A stretch of 64,000 nucleotides of DNA, taken from Pratylenchus scribneri. Lineage: Eukaryota > Nematoda > Chromadorea > Rhabditida > Pratylenchidae. Numbering within the stretch: the stretch's first letter is position 1; every line of letters begins with the position of its first letter. The notes beneath the pieces were generated by a model. That model did not search any database, had not been told where the DNA came from, and saw nothing but the letters and a program-made list of their open reading frames with translations. This document shows positions 1-12,429 of this stretch, piece by piece. The translations under genes were made by a program, and so were the position numbers. Location of the stretch: contig JAQSEB010000104.1 of assembly GCA_030063045.1 (NCBI GenBank), positions 620,001 through 684,000 on the forward strand, read 5' to 3'.

Positions 1-352
1 TCCACTATATTACGTGTTTGCTTTGCCCGATTAGAAACTAATAAGTGTAAACAAATTCCCTCAACTCAAATAGAGTATACGGTATAGATAGTAATCTAGA
101 GTTCGATAGAGCTGCTGTTTGTGAAAATATTTCAATCAAAAGAAATTTTTTATGTGGTCGATTTACTCTATTTGTTCTTTGAAAAATTGCGAATTTTTTA
201 AAATTCCATTGGATATTTCTCTTTTGATTATGATGACCTCCTCTAGTTTTTAATCTCCCTTTCTTTTATATATTTTTATTGATATTAATCCTGCTGCTCT
301 CATCAGCAAATAAAAAATAAATGGAAATCGGAAATTTAATTTTTGAACTTAC

Positions 353-461
353 TCAATTCCTTTAAACCTGTAACTTCATATTCATAGTTGAATGAGCGTT
401 TATCAATGGCAAGGACAACACAGAGAGAGTGGATCAAAAATAATATTTTTAAAATATCCAT
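353..461 (-). CDS. Possible first exon of a small secreted protein (partial)
   Basis: An ATG on the minus strand opens a 36-codon exon with a hydrophobic, signal-peptide-like start (MDILKILFLIHSLCVVLA) followed by a polar tail (DKRSFNYEYEVTG). It ends in a good donor, GTAAGT, at 352-347. One of several possible acceptors near 290-300 would add about 15 codons before a stop, giving a peptide of about 50 residues. The gene may equally continue off the left edge of the window. No family is recognised. The case rests only on signal-peptide character and a consensus donor, so it is tentative. Confidence 0.3.
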
Positions 462-1439
462 TTTATTTTATCTGTTATTAAACATTTTTTAGATTGTTTT
501 ATATAAACAAAAAAGAAAGTGATATAATTGTAATATTCTTAATCATATGCGCCATAGATGGTTTCTGGGGAAAAAGCGCCAAAATACATATATTTATTTC
601 AATTTTTGTATAAAATGAAATGGCGATTTTATTCCATTTTTATTTTGCATTACGAAAATAATATTTACAATTGAAGATTATTAGATTATTATTAGAAAAT
701 GATTGGCTAGATAAAATTGTTCAAATAGGGATTAGGGAAAAATGAATATATAAAGAATGACTCATTCTTTAATAATAAAAAAGAATATTAACATATTTAC
801 AAATATATTACCAAATATGTTGACATTTTTATTTATATTTTGGGGACGTATAGAAAATGCAATTTCGCTCGATACGATATATTGTTGCCCGAGGCAATCA
901 TCAATATGTATTCCGCTTTCCCCATCCCATTCTGTATTACGGTATTATTGGAAGAGCCAGCATGCATTCCATTTTCTCATTAAATTATACCCCTTTTCTT
1001 TTATCCTTTTTTTAATTATCCCGGTTCTCAGCCCTTTGATAATGGTCTGTGGGAATTGACGAAAAACAAATTTTAATAAACTTATTTAGATTAAATATAT
1101 ATTTTTTATTCCAAAAACAATTGAAATTATATTCATTAAAAAATGTCAAAAGGCAAAATCAATCAAATCTAGTCAAGAATTCTAAATACAAAAAAGCGGA
1201 ATTGGATTGGAGGATTTATTATAATTCTCATTCAATAATAATATAATAATTTGCAAATAATATGTATATTATATATTCGATTTATTGTTAAGAAATTTGA
1301 GCTTTAAATTCGTAAAAACAATGAATATTCAGAAAATATGAAGAAATTAGACCGCGTAATGAGGGAGGAAATTTTGCGAAAATGTGGAAATATAATTTTG
1401 GCAAGATCTTTGAGAGGGTGAAATAATAAATGAACAAAA
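462..1439. other. Intergenic, no gene seen
   Basis: AT-rich DNA between the small signal-peptide exon and the 3' end of the lipid-binding-protein gene. It contains two open frames of 65-100 codons (757-1059 and 1049-1246) with no family resemblance, no splice context and biased composition. I treat them as chance. Confidence 0.5.
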
Positions 1440-4400
1440 TTAACAAGGTTCACTGCCGCCTAATGCCGCTGGATTCAATGTGAAATCGGCTTGAATTAAC
1501 AGTGCATGCTCGAGGAAATGAATTTCCGGATCAATGATACTCTAAAAATGAAAATATAAATAAAATGTACAAAAGATGGCGCAAACAATTGGCAATCCGG
1601 CAATTCCATTTGGAATATTCAAAGAACTGCCCCTTTCCAATGCATCATTGCCAGCCTAAATAAATTATTTATAGTGAATTCCAATTATTAATGAATAAAT
1701 GATGGACCTTAAGGATAATTTCCTTCCCCAAATTGCCCAAATTGTCAAGGGCATCTTGGGGCAATCCCAACTGATTTCCAACATCTTGCAAATTCAAACT
1801 GGTAATTTCAGCATGTGCCGTTATTCGATTTGCTATAAATATTATTGTTTTAATCAAAATATATTGACGCACGTTGTGGCCTCACTGTCACATCAATATT
1901 TGCCGCAATTCGAATTGTGCCCACTTTTTGATTGGTTGATTGAATGTAGAAATCAGCATTCACAACAATGTCAACAAATGCAGTGCCTAGGTCAAAGGAA
2001 TTAATAAATTAATTCACATAAATATATTACCCCCATTCCTTTGGCTGAGCAACACTGAAGGGGCCCTCTCTGTACTGATTATGATGTAAACTCGTTCATT
2101 TGGATATTTTTCGCGCACTGCCTAAAATTATTTAAAAGTTTATTTTCATTTTAATTAATTATTTATACAGGGAGAATATCGCCCAAGCAAATGCCAAGAC
2201 TGGCCAAATCGCCGGCGGCATCCTGCCTTCTTCTCCTCTTTTTATGTGCCAATGTTCCCTCCTCCGTTTCCACCCCGTGATCCTCCAATCCTTCATCTCC
2301 TTCACTTTCACCGCATGTCGTTTTGAGCAAATCACCAATTTTTGGTGTTTCTGGTCCAATTCGAACGCGTAGAAATCCAATACTATAAAAATATGGGTTC
2401 TAATTTTGTCAATTTGAATTCACAAACTTATGCAAATGATAAAGAAGAGAATTAATTGTGAAATCACTGATCAAAACTTCGATCATTTTGCAGCCAACAC
2501 AATTCGGGAATTGCATTGGGAATGCCCCAAATGGGGTGCAGCCGCGTCCGCAGACGCTGAATTCCCCTTAAAAATGGACATTTTTATTTATAATTTGTCC
2601 ATTTTTTAACCATTTAATTCAATGGTGAAATCATGATCTGTTGCGTATGTGTTCATCACTTGAACATTCAAATAAACATTGTTCAATTTACTCTAAATTA
2701 GTCAAAACATTGGATATTTACTTAATCCTTAACAGACCAAATCCATGGATTGCAAAATGACAGCGAGGAATGAAAGTGGATTGTCCTGGCCTCCGGTGTT
2801 CGGACAATTTTGGCACAAATTCTCCCCTGGATCAACAAATGAGACACGACCGCTTTCCGATGGCGTGGCTCGATCATTCCTTGGCCTTGTCAATGCAAAT
2901 ATTTTACTGCCAGTTGCACGCGCTGGACGCGCTTTAATTTAAATATTTTTGGAAATGAAATAATGATTATGCGATTAAAATAAAAAAACGAGTTATTCAA
3001 TTCTTTCCATAAAGTTTTTTTAATTTGATTTTTTCCAGAAAGTTTTTTAATTCAATTCTTTCCGGAAAGTTTTTTAATACAATTCTTTCCGGAAAGTTTT
3101 TTAATTCAATTCTTTCCGGAAAGTTTTTTAATTCAATTCTTTCCGGAAAGTTTTTTAATTCAATTCTTTCCGGAAAGTTTTTTAATTCAATTCTTTCCGG
3201 AAAGTTTTTTAATTCAATTCTTTCCGGAAAGTTTTTTAATTCAATTCTTTCCGGAAAGTTTTTTAATTCAATTCTTTCCGGAAAGTTTTTTAATTCAATT
3301 CTTTCCGGAAAGTTTTTAAATTCAATTCTTTCCGGAAAGTTTTAGATTGTTTCTTAATTTTAATTAAAGATTGCTTTTTTAATCATATAATATTCAATTA
3401 TTTACATTTTCAGGAAATAAATTTTAAATTTTTAGTAAAAGAACAAATACGATTTCATTTAGAAAAATAAATTCTAAACTAATACATATAAGTGATAATT
3501 AATTAAAATGTGATGAATATTTTACCAGCATGTGGTGCCAGAGGGGCAATCAATTGCCTTCTATTTAAATGTGTCGTTCTATTTTGATGGGCACCTGTTG
3601 TTCCACTGTTGATAATCACTGGAAGCCCTTGACCACTTTTTTGGCCTGCCAGAAGTCTAGCATGCTGAAAATGATTTGATAAAAGCAAATTCCTCAGAAT
3701 ATTCACTCACATTTAATGTTTTCCCTCCTCCACCATTATTTCCACTGTTGAGCCCAGCATTTTTGGCCAAATGTGTTGGAAGGCTTTTGGCCAAATTTGG
3801 GTCGGATTGTTCCTTCAACAAAAGCTTCTCAGGTGGAGGCCTCGTCAAAATTTCTCCATTTTTATTTTCGGATCCATTAAAATTCGACAATTTCATTTTT
3901 TGTTCCAATTGAAGATGCGGTGGAAGAACCAAAACAGTGGAATTCCCTTTTTGTGCCGTTCCAAGGGCGGCTGCCTTTTTAAAATTGCATGAAGCTGGAC
4001 ACTGAAAGAGAGCAAAATTCTCATCAAAATTATTGGAGAAATGGGTGACTTGGCCAGTTCCGCCCAACAAATTTCCCAATCCAAATGCATTTACGGCAAT
4101 TTCGAGGAGTTTTGAGACGGGAATAAATCGAGGAATTATGCCGGAAATTTTTGAATTAATTTCTGAATCCAAAATGCCAGGAAGCCGTTGACAAAGCTGG
4201 AAAAACAATTTATTGATAAATTTGTTCAAAATATTCCACACCTGGCCAGGAATTTGTTGTCGGACCATTTCGCTGATTTTTCCCTTTATAAAGGTGGTAA
4301 TATTGAAGAAATGTTTCTAATTTACCCTCAATTGACTGTTTGCAATGTCACCGATTAAGCCACCATTTTGGATGTAAACATCAACATAGCCAACACTGGC

Positions 4401-6152
4401 GGCACCTAAATAACAAATTCAGAGGCAAAATTCACAAAATATTTGGTAAATAATAGTGTATTTGAAAAGCAAAAGCAAATAGAATTGACTAATAATTTTA
4501 GGAATTATTGATGAAAAATTAATTAATTTTCTGTCACATAAATAACTATATTCATTTTAGTATCATAATTATATTTATTAAATTCTACAATTTTAATTTC
4601 TTTTACAATATTTATGGATTAAATAAATATGTCCTAAAATTATTAAAATTAATAATTTTTCACTCACAGCTGACCATCTGTATCCTTGGCCCTCCATCGG
4701 GTCCATTCACAATTGTGACTGCCACCCGAACACTCACCTTCAAATTGTCAATTCTTTAATAAAATTTACAAAAATCCAACTTGATGTGCATTCACTTGGA
4801 CAATGCCAAAAAGGGCAATTGGGATTAAAATGTTGATTTGGCCACCCAAATTTCCGGTCACTCTTTTTAATTTTTGGAAATGCAAAAATAATAAGAAAAT
4901 ATTTTTGGATTACCCAACATCAAGATTTTGTACATCAACAACAATTTGATTTGGCGGATTTGGATAAACCGTAACTCCTTTGAATATAATTTGGATAAAT
5001 TATTCAAAAATATTTTCCAAACTTTGAGGGCATCTATATCGGGACACATACAAATTGTAAACATTTATGCATCCCGAAATTGGCTTAAAAAATTATTCAA
5101 AATAATTAAGAATAAATTCATTTTTGAATTTACCGCCGGCAAACATTGACTAATTGTTGGCAAACGGGCCCTTTTTATCATATAATCTTTAGAAAGGAAT
5201 ACATTTTAGTGAATTCCATTTTAAAATATTCCCTACTGAGAATTCCCCCAAAAATTGTTGAGAGATATTGGAATGCGCGGGGATTGAGCCGTGCCTTGAT
5301 GCCCGGCGCCCCTCGGATGCCACCGGCCAATGTTGGGTTGAAATTAGTTCTGCACAAATTATTAATATTATGAAAAATATTCTATTCAAATTACCCAGCA
5401 TCACATTGGCCATTATGCGGGGCGGAACAGTCGATGACAATTGTTGTTTGCCTTTCACTCCTTTGATTCGTTTTATAACTAAAATGGATTGGAAATTGGA
5501 ATGGATAATCGTAATGATAATGAGTAAATGAATGACCCTCTGATTTTTGCGCGATGTTGTGGCGGCAATCCATGGGCCAATGCAGATATTTGTCTCTAAA
5601 ATTTGAGTGAAATTTTTAATATTTTTTTTTTGTAAAATATAGTCAAGAAAAATCGTAAGAATAATTTTTGGAATAATATTGAGAATTTGATATCAAAAAT
5701 TGGCTTTAAATTCATTGAATTCAAATCATTTTGGCAAATTTTGTTTCTCCTATTATAACATTATTTTCCTCACGGTTCTAGTCCGTAAATTTCTCTTTTT
5801 GCGCGGCTTCTTTTTTCTTCCAAATTTCCCCTCCATCCAAAGCAAATCTCATCATTTTATTCACCGGTTGCAGCAGCTGTCGATTCGACGATGGCTCAAG
5901 GGCACTTCTCCTTTGGGGTTGCTGTGCAATAATCAATTCTGATGGATGGATTTGCGCATTGATCCACTTTTGTTGCCGATGACTGGGCTGGAACTGCTGC
6001 TGGGATTGGGTTGATGAGGGAAAATGGAGGAGGAGGAAAAGTGGCAATTGAAGGCCAAAAATGAGCGGCCAAAACCTGAGCAGAATTAACTGGAACCGGA
6101 GGAAATTATGATTTATTCATTTTTGTGAATTTACTTTTAAAATATGTGCCAT
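1440..6152 (-). CDS. BPI/LBP/CETP-family lipid-binding protein, secreted
   Basis: Multi-exon gene (about 17-20 exons). Members of this family bind lipid or lipopolysaccharide in a boomerang-shaped two-domain fold. ATG at 6152 with a short first exon splices to a hydrophobic stretch (about 6095-6030) that forms a signal peptide. The N-terminal BPI domain follows: GAPGIKARLNPRAFQYLS near 5310, RARLPTISQCLPA near 5160, then SGCINVYNL, PNPPNQIVVDVQNLDVG and VTGNLGGQI (5090-4800), and LPGILDSEINSKISGIIP near 4150. The C-terminal domain includes FPNCVGCKMIEVLISDFTIN near 2480, SLGICLGDILP near 2175, and a last exon ending at a stop at 1440. The exon at about 4000-3700 is a low-complexity Gly/Asn/Pro linker. 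A 27-bp minisatellite lies in the intron at 3007-3345. Gene identity is firm; exact small-exon limits are not. Confidence 0.85.
3007..3345. repeat. 27-bp minisatellite array 1 (about 12 copies)
   Basis: Direct tandem copies of a 27-bp unit containing the perfect palindrome CTTTCCGGAAAG followed by a T run and AATTCAATT. Because 27 is divisible by three, one frame stays open and would read as a KFFNSILSG-type repeat. This is a by-product of unit length, not a gene. It lies within an intron of the minus-strand lipid-binding-protein gene. Confidence 0.95.
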
Positions 6153-8624
6153 ATTGCCAAAACGAATGTCGCCCTTGCGACAATTTCTTTTCCTTTTTAT
6201 TTTCAATCGGCCGAATTCAAATTTGTTCGGAACATTGGATAAAAAATAATCTAAAAATCGAAAGAAAGAATGTAATGAAATGGGAAAATAGCTGATTAAA
6301 TATACGAGGAATTAAATTGGAATAGATTCACGTTTTTTACGCGCATTCGGCCAATAAAAAAACTGGCCTTCTTCTTCGTTCGCGAATCTGGGTCGTTGGA
6401 AATGGCCCCAGGGAATTTTGGATGGAATCAACAAAAAAATAGGTCAAATCACTAAACAATTTTTATTGTTTTTTTTTAAATTTTTAACATTAAAAATTCT
6501 CGAATATTATTAAATTAAATCAAAAGAATGGAATTTTCTATTCATTTGAAGTGAAATTAATGAAGAACAATGCATAAGAGGGGATGAGCTAATGTCATTC
6601 ATGTATGTGAATAAGTGGTTTTATTTGAATTGGATGCGCAACAATATTATCCGCAATTGTTCAATTAGAATAAAAAATTCCCTTACTTAAAATAAAGAAA
6701 GTTTAATAAAAATGAATGAACAATGGATTTAAAAACGGCATGAGATAATTAAATTAAAGAAAAAAATTATTAAAATTTAATACATTACTGTTTTAAAAGG
6801 AGAATACATTTAATTTATCCTGCTAAAAAACAAATTTATAAAGTACCTTTTAGAAAGATTTAGTTGTGCTTTCTCTTGTTCTAACAATTAGCCCCCAAAA
6901 AGCTTGATTATTCCGTTGGGCTAAGAAAATTGGCGACAATAAAAAATGGACAATTTCCTTCACTTTTCCTAGCGGGCCTGAAAAGCAGGTTGTTGTGTAT
7001 TTTATTTGAATAGAAATGGGCTGGCTCTTCAGCAACAAAACATGCCCAAAAAGGGGGGAAAGTCGTGGGAAATGAGTAATAAAGGAGGAAAGGAAAAGCA
7101 GTGAATGGAGGATAAGGAGATGGGCCCGAACCAAATTTATATTATTTTTGGGCAGCAGAATTGCGCAAAAAGGCTGGATATTTTTGGATGGGATATGATT
7201 GTGATCAGCGAAAGAAGTTTGGGAAAATGTAAATCATATTAAAGGAAGTGAATTAGGGGATTAAATAATGTATTTTTTTATTTAAAAATATACAGCCTTA
7301 AATAATTTTTAATTTTTTTAAAAATTTATTCAATTCAATTTTAATATAAAATAAACAAAATTTGAATATTTCTAAAGTCAATGTGTTGGCCATTGCGGAT
7401 GTTGGCGGAGCGCAATGGACCACCACAAAGAATGAATGATGGAAAAAACAAGCTATTGGGCTTGCCTGTCAATATGCGCTGAATATGATGATGGCAATGG
7501 GGGAAAAGCATTCGCGCAAGCCGGCAGGGCCCGTCTCCTCCTTGTTTTTCGGCGTTCGATTGGCGGCTGCCTTTTGGTTGCTTTTTGCCGCCCAACAACC
7601 AAAAGCAGTCGCCCAAAGGTATGTTCTCTTTTTTCTCAATTTTTCGTGTGGATGAGGAGCCAAAAGGGAAAAGAAAGCAGTGAGGAGAAAAGAGGAGGCA
7701 AACGCCCACAATGAAACGGGGAAATTGTGCGCAAAACCCGTTTGGAAATGTTGGGGACCAGCAGGGGGGGGGGGGGGGTTGACGTTGACAATCGCAGGAA
7801 ATAAATGTAAAATATATCCACCTTTCCAAATAAAATTTGATGGAATTGATGGGCGGCGGAGACGGTTTGTTGGACATTTCTTTGATTGAATTTAAATTGA
7901 CCTTCTAAATTCGTTGAAGGACAATAAGAATTGTAGCATTTTTCAAAAATTACTTTCGTAAATTTGCCCACAAAATAGTAAAAAAATTTATATTTTTGTT
8001 GAAATGAAAGTGGAGAATGCAATAAAAAAAATGTAAGATGTTTTTTTAAAACTGTTATTTCTCGTTTTAATTCTTTTATTTCTTTCGGTTGAAGAAAGAA
8101 AGATTGAAATGTATTCTGCTGAAAGAAAAAAACTTGTTTTTAAATTCACCACAATATAATTTAAAGCACAATTGTTTGGGGAAAATAAAATATTCAAATA
8201 AATGTACAAATTTACATTTTTTCTTATTTATTTGGTCAGAATTTTGTCATAATTTTTGATCTTTTTTATTGGAAAAAATTGTGATTGATTTGATTTTTAC
8301 CAAAATTTTCTTTAACCAATCTTTACTACCAATTTGTCTTCAACGGAAATGGAGTCCACTTTAGGCGTGTTATAAATATAATCATAATATTATGCAAAAA
8401 ACCAGTTTAAATGTTGATCAAAGCTAAAAACTTTTGGCGGACATTGGTGAATGGGGATGGGATGGACGATGTTTGATTATTGACAGCGCAACATTGGTGA
8501 AGGGGACAATTAATATTATAAAAATAGCAAAAGAAAGAATAAATTTTTGTCAATTTATTTAACATTTTATGAATAAAATTTGCAAAATAATTTTTAATAG
8601 AAATAGAAAGTAAAAAAATTGTTT
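6153..8624. other. Intergenic and promoter region, no supported gene
   Basis: About 2.5 kb upstream of the lipid-binding-protein gene and downstream of the SXP/RAL-2 gene. Several overlapping open frames of 60-180 codons occur on both strands around 6850-8020, but they are proline- or lysine-rich, mutually overlapping, and show no conserved motif or consistent splice pattern. The stretch at 7380-7790 is GC-richer than its surroundings and holds a run of 15 G. Confidence 0.5.
7764..7778 (+). repeat. Poly-G run (15 G)
   Basis: Uninterrupted run of G in otherwise AT-rich DNA. Runs like this are prone to length error in assembly and can form quadruplexes on one strand. No gene is interrupted by it. 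Confidence 0.95.
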
Positions 8625-9352
8625 TTATTTTGGATTTTGAACATAGAAAAGGACAATTTCATTCCAAAATTTTTTGAATTCTTCGCATAAATCCATCGGC
8701 ATTGAGGCAATCATTTCAGCCAATTTGTTGATTTTTTTGCTGGCTTCCAATTCCGAAGAGGAAATTATTTTGAACATATTTCTGTGGACAAAATTTAAAT
8801 AAATTAAAAAGAATTTTTTCTAACTTTTCGGCTTGAACCAATCTGCGACTTTGTTCCCCAATTTTTTGGCCATGAATTTCATCGAATTTCTCCGCCGTTC
8901 TCATCGAAATGCCATTATAAATTTTGTATTTTTCCTAAAAATTAATTTCCTGATTTAAATTTCAATTTTTAATTCGCCTTCAATTCCTCCGATTGTTTTT
9001 CCATCCATTCATCGAATTTATTGCCAATTTCCTCATCATTCAATGATTCAGATTCCTTCAAAAAATTTTTATATTCGTCGACAATTTCCGGCGAAGATTC
9101 ATTCAAAAATGACGGAGTGAATGGATCCGAGGGCATTTGATGTGTGGCCATCAAATGAACATGCACTAATGAGACAGGGGTAACCAATTTTGGGGCCAAA
9201 TGGAGGGGGGCAGTGGGCGATAATGTGCATTGATGATTTGTGTTGGACAATTTTGATGATGATAAAGATGTGGGGAAGGATGGTTTGGCTGCATAGAATT
9301 GGCCAAAAACCATTGGAAATGTGGCCAGAAACAAAATTAAAAATGGAATCAT
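8625..9352 (-). CDS. SXP/RAL-2 family (DUF148) secreted protein
   Basis: Three-exon gene for a small helical secreted protein. SXP/RAL-2 proteins are nematode-specific and often immunogenic or associated with parasitism. I chose the ATG at 9352 because MIPFLILFLATFPMVFGQ is a clean signal peptide, and the bases just upstream (TTTCCCACAG) look like a trans-splice or splice acceptor. The in-frame ATG at 9403 would bury the signal. The DUF148 core starts with PFTPSFLNESSPEIVDEY and continues with LNDEEIGNKFDEWMEKQ in exon 1. Exon 2 (about 8935-8820) carries AEKFDEIHGQKIGEQSRR, and exon 3 (about 8780-8625) carries ASKKINKLAEMIASMP and ends NPK-stop. The order of elements matches the family. Its 5' end faces the deacylase-like gene across 545 bp. 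Confidence 0.8.
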
Positions 9353-9897
9353 TCTGCTGTGGGAAATAATTGTGTTCTTATTTGAAGAAACGAATATCTT
9401 CATCGGTAACGAAATGTAAAGTAAATAAAAAGGAATGAGTATAGTTTATTGTTTTTGAGGAAAAAGAACACTTTCTTTGGATCATACTTCGAATTGTTTA
9501 CATAAAATTCGATGAAAAATAGTAAAAAAAATATATAATTCTTACTTATAAATGTTGAATGATTGATGGATTATTTATTAAATATTTAAAATTCATCAAA
9601 AAAAATATTGAAAGAATAAATTAATTGGAATTGACATTCAGTTCCGACAAATAATTCCGACATAAATCAAAATCATTTGACGTAACTCCACAATGATTTA
9701 TTTCCTTATTTATGTATTTTTTCATTCATTCAGCCCCCTCAAATTTGGTTGTCCCAATGAAATTTGCCCAATTAGATTTACTATTTAATTGTGCGAAAAT
9801 TGGTCAAATCATCAAAAAAAACCTGTCTTGAATAATTGCCCTAAAAATTTAATATACTTCCTCTATTTTACAAATTAATTAAAATTAAAGCTTATTA
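9353..9897. promoter_or_regulatory. Shared 545-bp 5' region between divergent genes
   Basis: AT-rich spacer between the start codons of the minus-strand SXP/RAL-2 gene (9352) and the plus-strand deacylase-like gene (9898). It must contain both promoters if each gene is transcribed alone. No specific motif could be assigned. Confidence 0.4.
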
Positions 9898-11197
9898 ATG
9901 TTTGCTGCTGAATTTATTTTATTTTTATTATTTTCCATTTCCACTGCTTCCATCATAATTCCAAATGATTTGATGAATTCTGGCCAAATTGATAAAGGAG
10001 AATTCATTTTGTCCATTGGCAACATTTCCGCCAAACCCGGACGAAAAATTCGTCAACATATTTTGGTAAATTTAAAAAGGAATTAATTTTTAAAATTTTA
10101 TTTTTAGATTGATATAGGCACAAAGGAATCACCAATTCCCATTCAAATTCCATTGACTTTAATAAATGGACATAGGCCAGGGCCAACATTGACCCTTTGG
10201 GCCGGTGCGAATTTGTCAGCGTTCAAACATTGGCACTTTTGGCTGAACAAATTGACCCAAATGAATTGAAAGGTCGACTCATTTTGGTGCATGTGGCCAA
10301 TCCGCCGGCCTCATTCAATGGCCGAATGAGTGTTTCCCCATTGGATGGAATCAACATTAATCGAGTTTTCCCCGGCAATAAAAGTGGAAAACCAACGTAA
10401 AATTAATGAAATATTTTGTTTTTTAATTTAATATTGCCTCATCAGCGAACGAATTGCGGCATGGCTTTTCGAGAATACTTTGCCAAAAGCAAATTATTTT
10501 ATTGATTTGCACAGTGGGGGAATCGATGAAACACTGCACAATTTTGTGACCTACAGAAATTGTACCGGTTCACCAAAAGTGGATACAAAAGCCAGACAAT
10601 TGGCATTGTCATTGGGAATGGAAGATTTGTTGTTGACGAAGGATGGGCCAAAAGGTGGATTCAGCCATGCGGCATGCACCCGTATATATGGAATTCCATC
10701 ACTTTTGGTGGAAACTGGACAATTGGGTTGGCAATTTTGACATTCATTTTAATATTATTTAAAATAAAAATATAGGTCAACGTGATTTGGATACATCAAA
10801 ATGTTTGCTATTTCGACTGTTCCGTGCCCTCCGGCATCTCGAAATGCTCGAAAATTTTTCCAAATTTTCAACCCCTCATTTGGATTGTCAAATAACAAAT
10901 AATCCAAGGGAATGGATTGGAAGTGCATCTTTGGCCTCAAATCACACCGGATTATGGTACAGGGAATTCGAGAATGGCGATGAAATTGTTGGAAATGAGG
11001 AAAATAAATTACAATTTAAATAAAATTTATAGAAAATTGGCCAAAAACTTGGTGAAGTGAAGGATGCGGCCAATGGGACATTGCTGGAAGAAATTGTGTC
11101 ACCAGTGAATGGGAAAATATTTTACGCCCAAAATGGATTGACAGTGGCAAAGGGCACCGAATTGGTGGCAATTGCAACGGCACATAATAAAAATTGA
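9898..11197 (+). pseudogene. Succinylglutamate desuccinylase/aspartoacylase-like secreted deacylase, frame broken
   Basis: Five exons: 9898-10065, 10108-10396, 10446-10726, 10776-10987 and 11033-11197, about 370 residues if the frame were continuous. The family comprises zinc-dependent amidohydrolases of the M14-like fold. Signal-peptide-like start: FILFLLFSISTASIII. Family blocks: HRPGPTLTLWAG, then LKGRLILVHVANPPASFNGR, SPLDGININRVFPG, ERIAAWLFENTLPKANYFI, DLHSGG, LLVETGQLG, and a C-terminal EEIVSPVNGKIF block. Between TLTLWAG and CEFVSVQTLALL (about 10200-10208) the frame changes. In the family this point holds an AG-x-HG-x-E motif whose His and Glu bind zinc. Here the Glu remains (CEF) but the His-Gly is absent, as if about 10 nt were lost. 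Splice sites elsewhere are intact, so this is either a recent lesion or an assembly error. The sequence style resembles bacterial homologues. Confidence 0.75.
10197..10210 (+). other. Frame break at the expected zinc-binding HxxE motif
   Basis: Upstream reading is in the frame of exon 2 (…TLTLWAG). Downstream reading resumes in another frame (GRCEFVSVQ…). No acceptable donor/acceptor pair spans the switch. The shift fits a loss of 1 mod 3 bases, most simply about 10, removing the motif histidine. Confidence 0.75.
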
Positions 11198-11652
11198 TGA
11201 TTAGATGATGCATGATGTGCAAAAACAATTTGGATAAATTCAATTAAATATTAAATCATGCAATTTTTATAATTTTAATTTAATTTAATTGCCATTTATA
11301 TATTTGAATATTGAAATTTTATGTGAATTATATTCATTTTTTATGAGATTTAAAAAACATTTTGGAAGATAGACTGTAGATCTAATAAAAAAATATACAA
11401 TTTTTTATATTTTTAAATTAATTTAATTGTATTTATTTTGAATATTGCCATTTTGTGTGTTTAATATTTAAATTAGTTACAGATTTAATTATTGATGTTC
11501 ATTCAAATATAAATAGGATAATTTATTAATAACTGGAAATGGAAATAGCTGCAGATTAAAAGTATTTTTATATAATATAATTCATCTTTTATTGACTTCA
11601 CAAATATTGCATTATTATTTTCATTTATCTCATCATTTTTATATATATTCTT

Positions 11653-12429
11653 TCATGGAAATGCGCACATTCCGCTGGTGCCATTGCAACTGGAACCAAT
11701 GGCACTTGTGGAACATGCGCCGCAGGCAGTTCCTTTTGTATAGACCGGCTGGTTCAAAAAATTTCCACTGAAAATAATATAAAAATTTTATTGCCATATT
11801 CCCCAAATTATTACGGTGGATAATAATTGCAAACGACATAAGTTTTCCATGTGGATGTTGGACAACTTGCCACGGCACAACCAATCGACTTTGTCTTTGC
11901 CCATGCCATTTGGCTCCAATGCCCAATTCCTTTGTTGAATTCGGTGGAACTCAACACCAAACTTTCCTGAATGCCGAATTGTTTCAATTCGGCCCACCAC
12001 ATATTACAGCCGGCCATCAGGGCAGCGGCTGAAAATTATTTTGAATAAAAATTGGATTTATTGGTTGGATACAATTATTTTGTGTGGCCGAAAACATGTA
12101 CAAATTTTCGCCAAATCCATTGCCGGAATGGCTCATCGAACATTTATTGGCCCAATTTGAGGCGGCCAATTCCAAAGATGAATTATATTTGAATTGAATC
12201 AAATTATTTCCAGCCGGCATCAGTCCAGTTTTGTTTTGTGCGGTTCCCTTGGCCAGCGTTGTTCGAAGATTATTGTGGCAATTCAGAATGACAGCCTGGT
12301 CGGCGGCAGTCATAGCTGCTGCATCCAAAACTGGAAAAATTGGGATTTTTAATTAATAAAAATTAATATTTTACTACCTTTGAAGAATGAAAGCAGGAAA
12401 ATTGATGAAATTATAGATTTGGCCAACAT
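11653..12429 (-). CDS. CAP/SCP-TAPS (venom-allergen-like) secreted protein
   Basis: Four exons, about 205 residues. Exon 1 encodes a signal peptide (MLAKSIISSIFLLSFFK) and ends at 12378. The phase-1 junction gives VLDAAAM. Exon 2 has the CAP-domain start LNCHNNLRTTLAKG and the CAP motif SGNGFGENLYMF. Exon 3 has the helix NMWWAELKQFG, then the signature GHWSQMAWAKTKSIGCAV and VVCNYYPPGN. Exon 4 carries a Cys-rich tail (TACGACSTSAIGSSCNG) ending in FP-stop at 11653. Expected active-site-like His and Glu residues (HSG…GEN, GHWSQ) are present. Family members are secreted, and in parasitic nematodes they are often released into the host; the name implies no toxicity here. The gene is convergent with the deacylase-like gene, with 455 bp between stops. 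Confidence 0.9.

Noticed and set aside
757..1246. Two overlapping plus-strand frames near the left edge
   Set aside because: No conserved motif, no splice-site support, and composition typical of AT-rich noncoding DNA.
3025..3345. Repeat protein of KFFNSILSG units (also at 18301-18483 and 49176-49466)
   Set aside because: 27-bp minisatellite units divisible by three keep one frame open. There is no start context, and related arrays with 26-bp units break the frame.
9353..9403. Start of the SXP/RAL-2 protein at the upstream ATG (9403)
   Set aside because: It would place 17 polar residues before the signal peptide, and an acceptor-like sequence lies just before the ATG at 9352.
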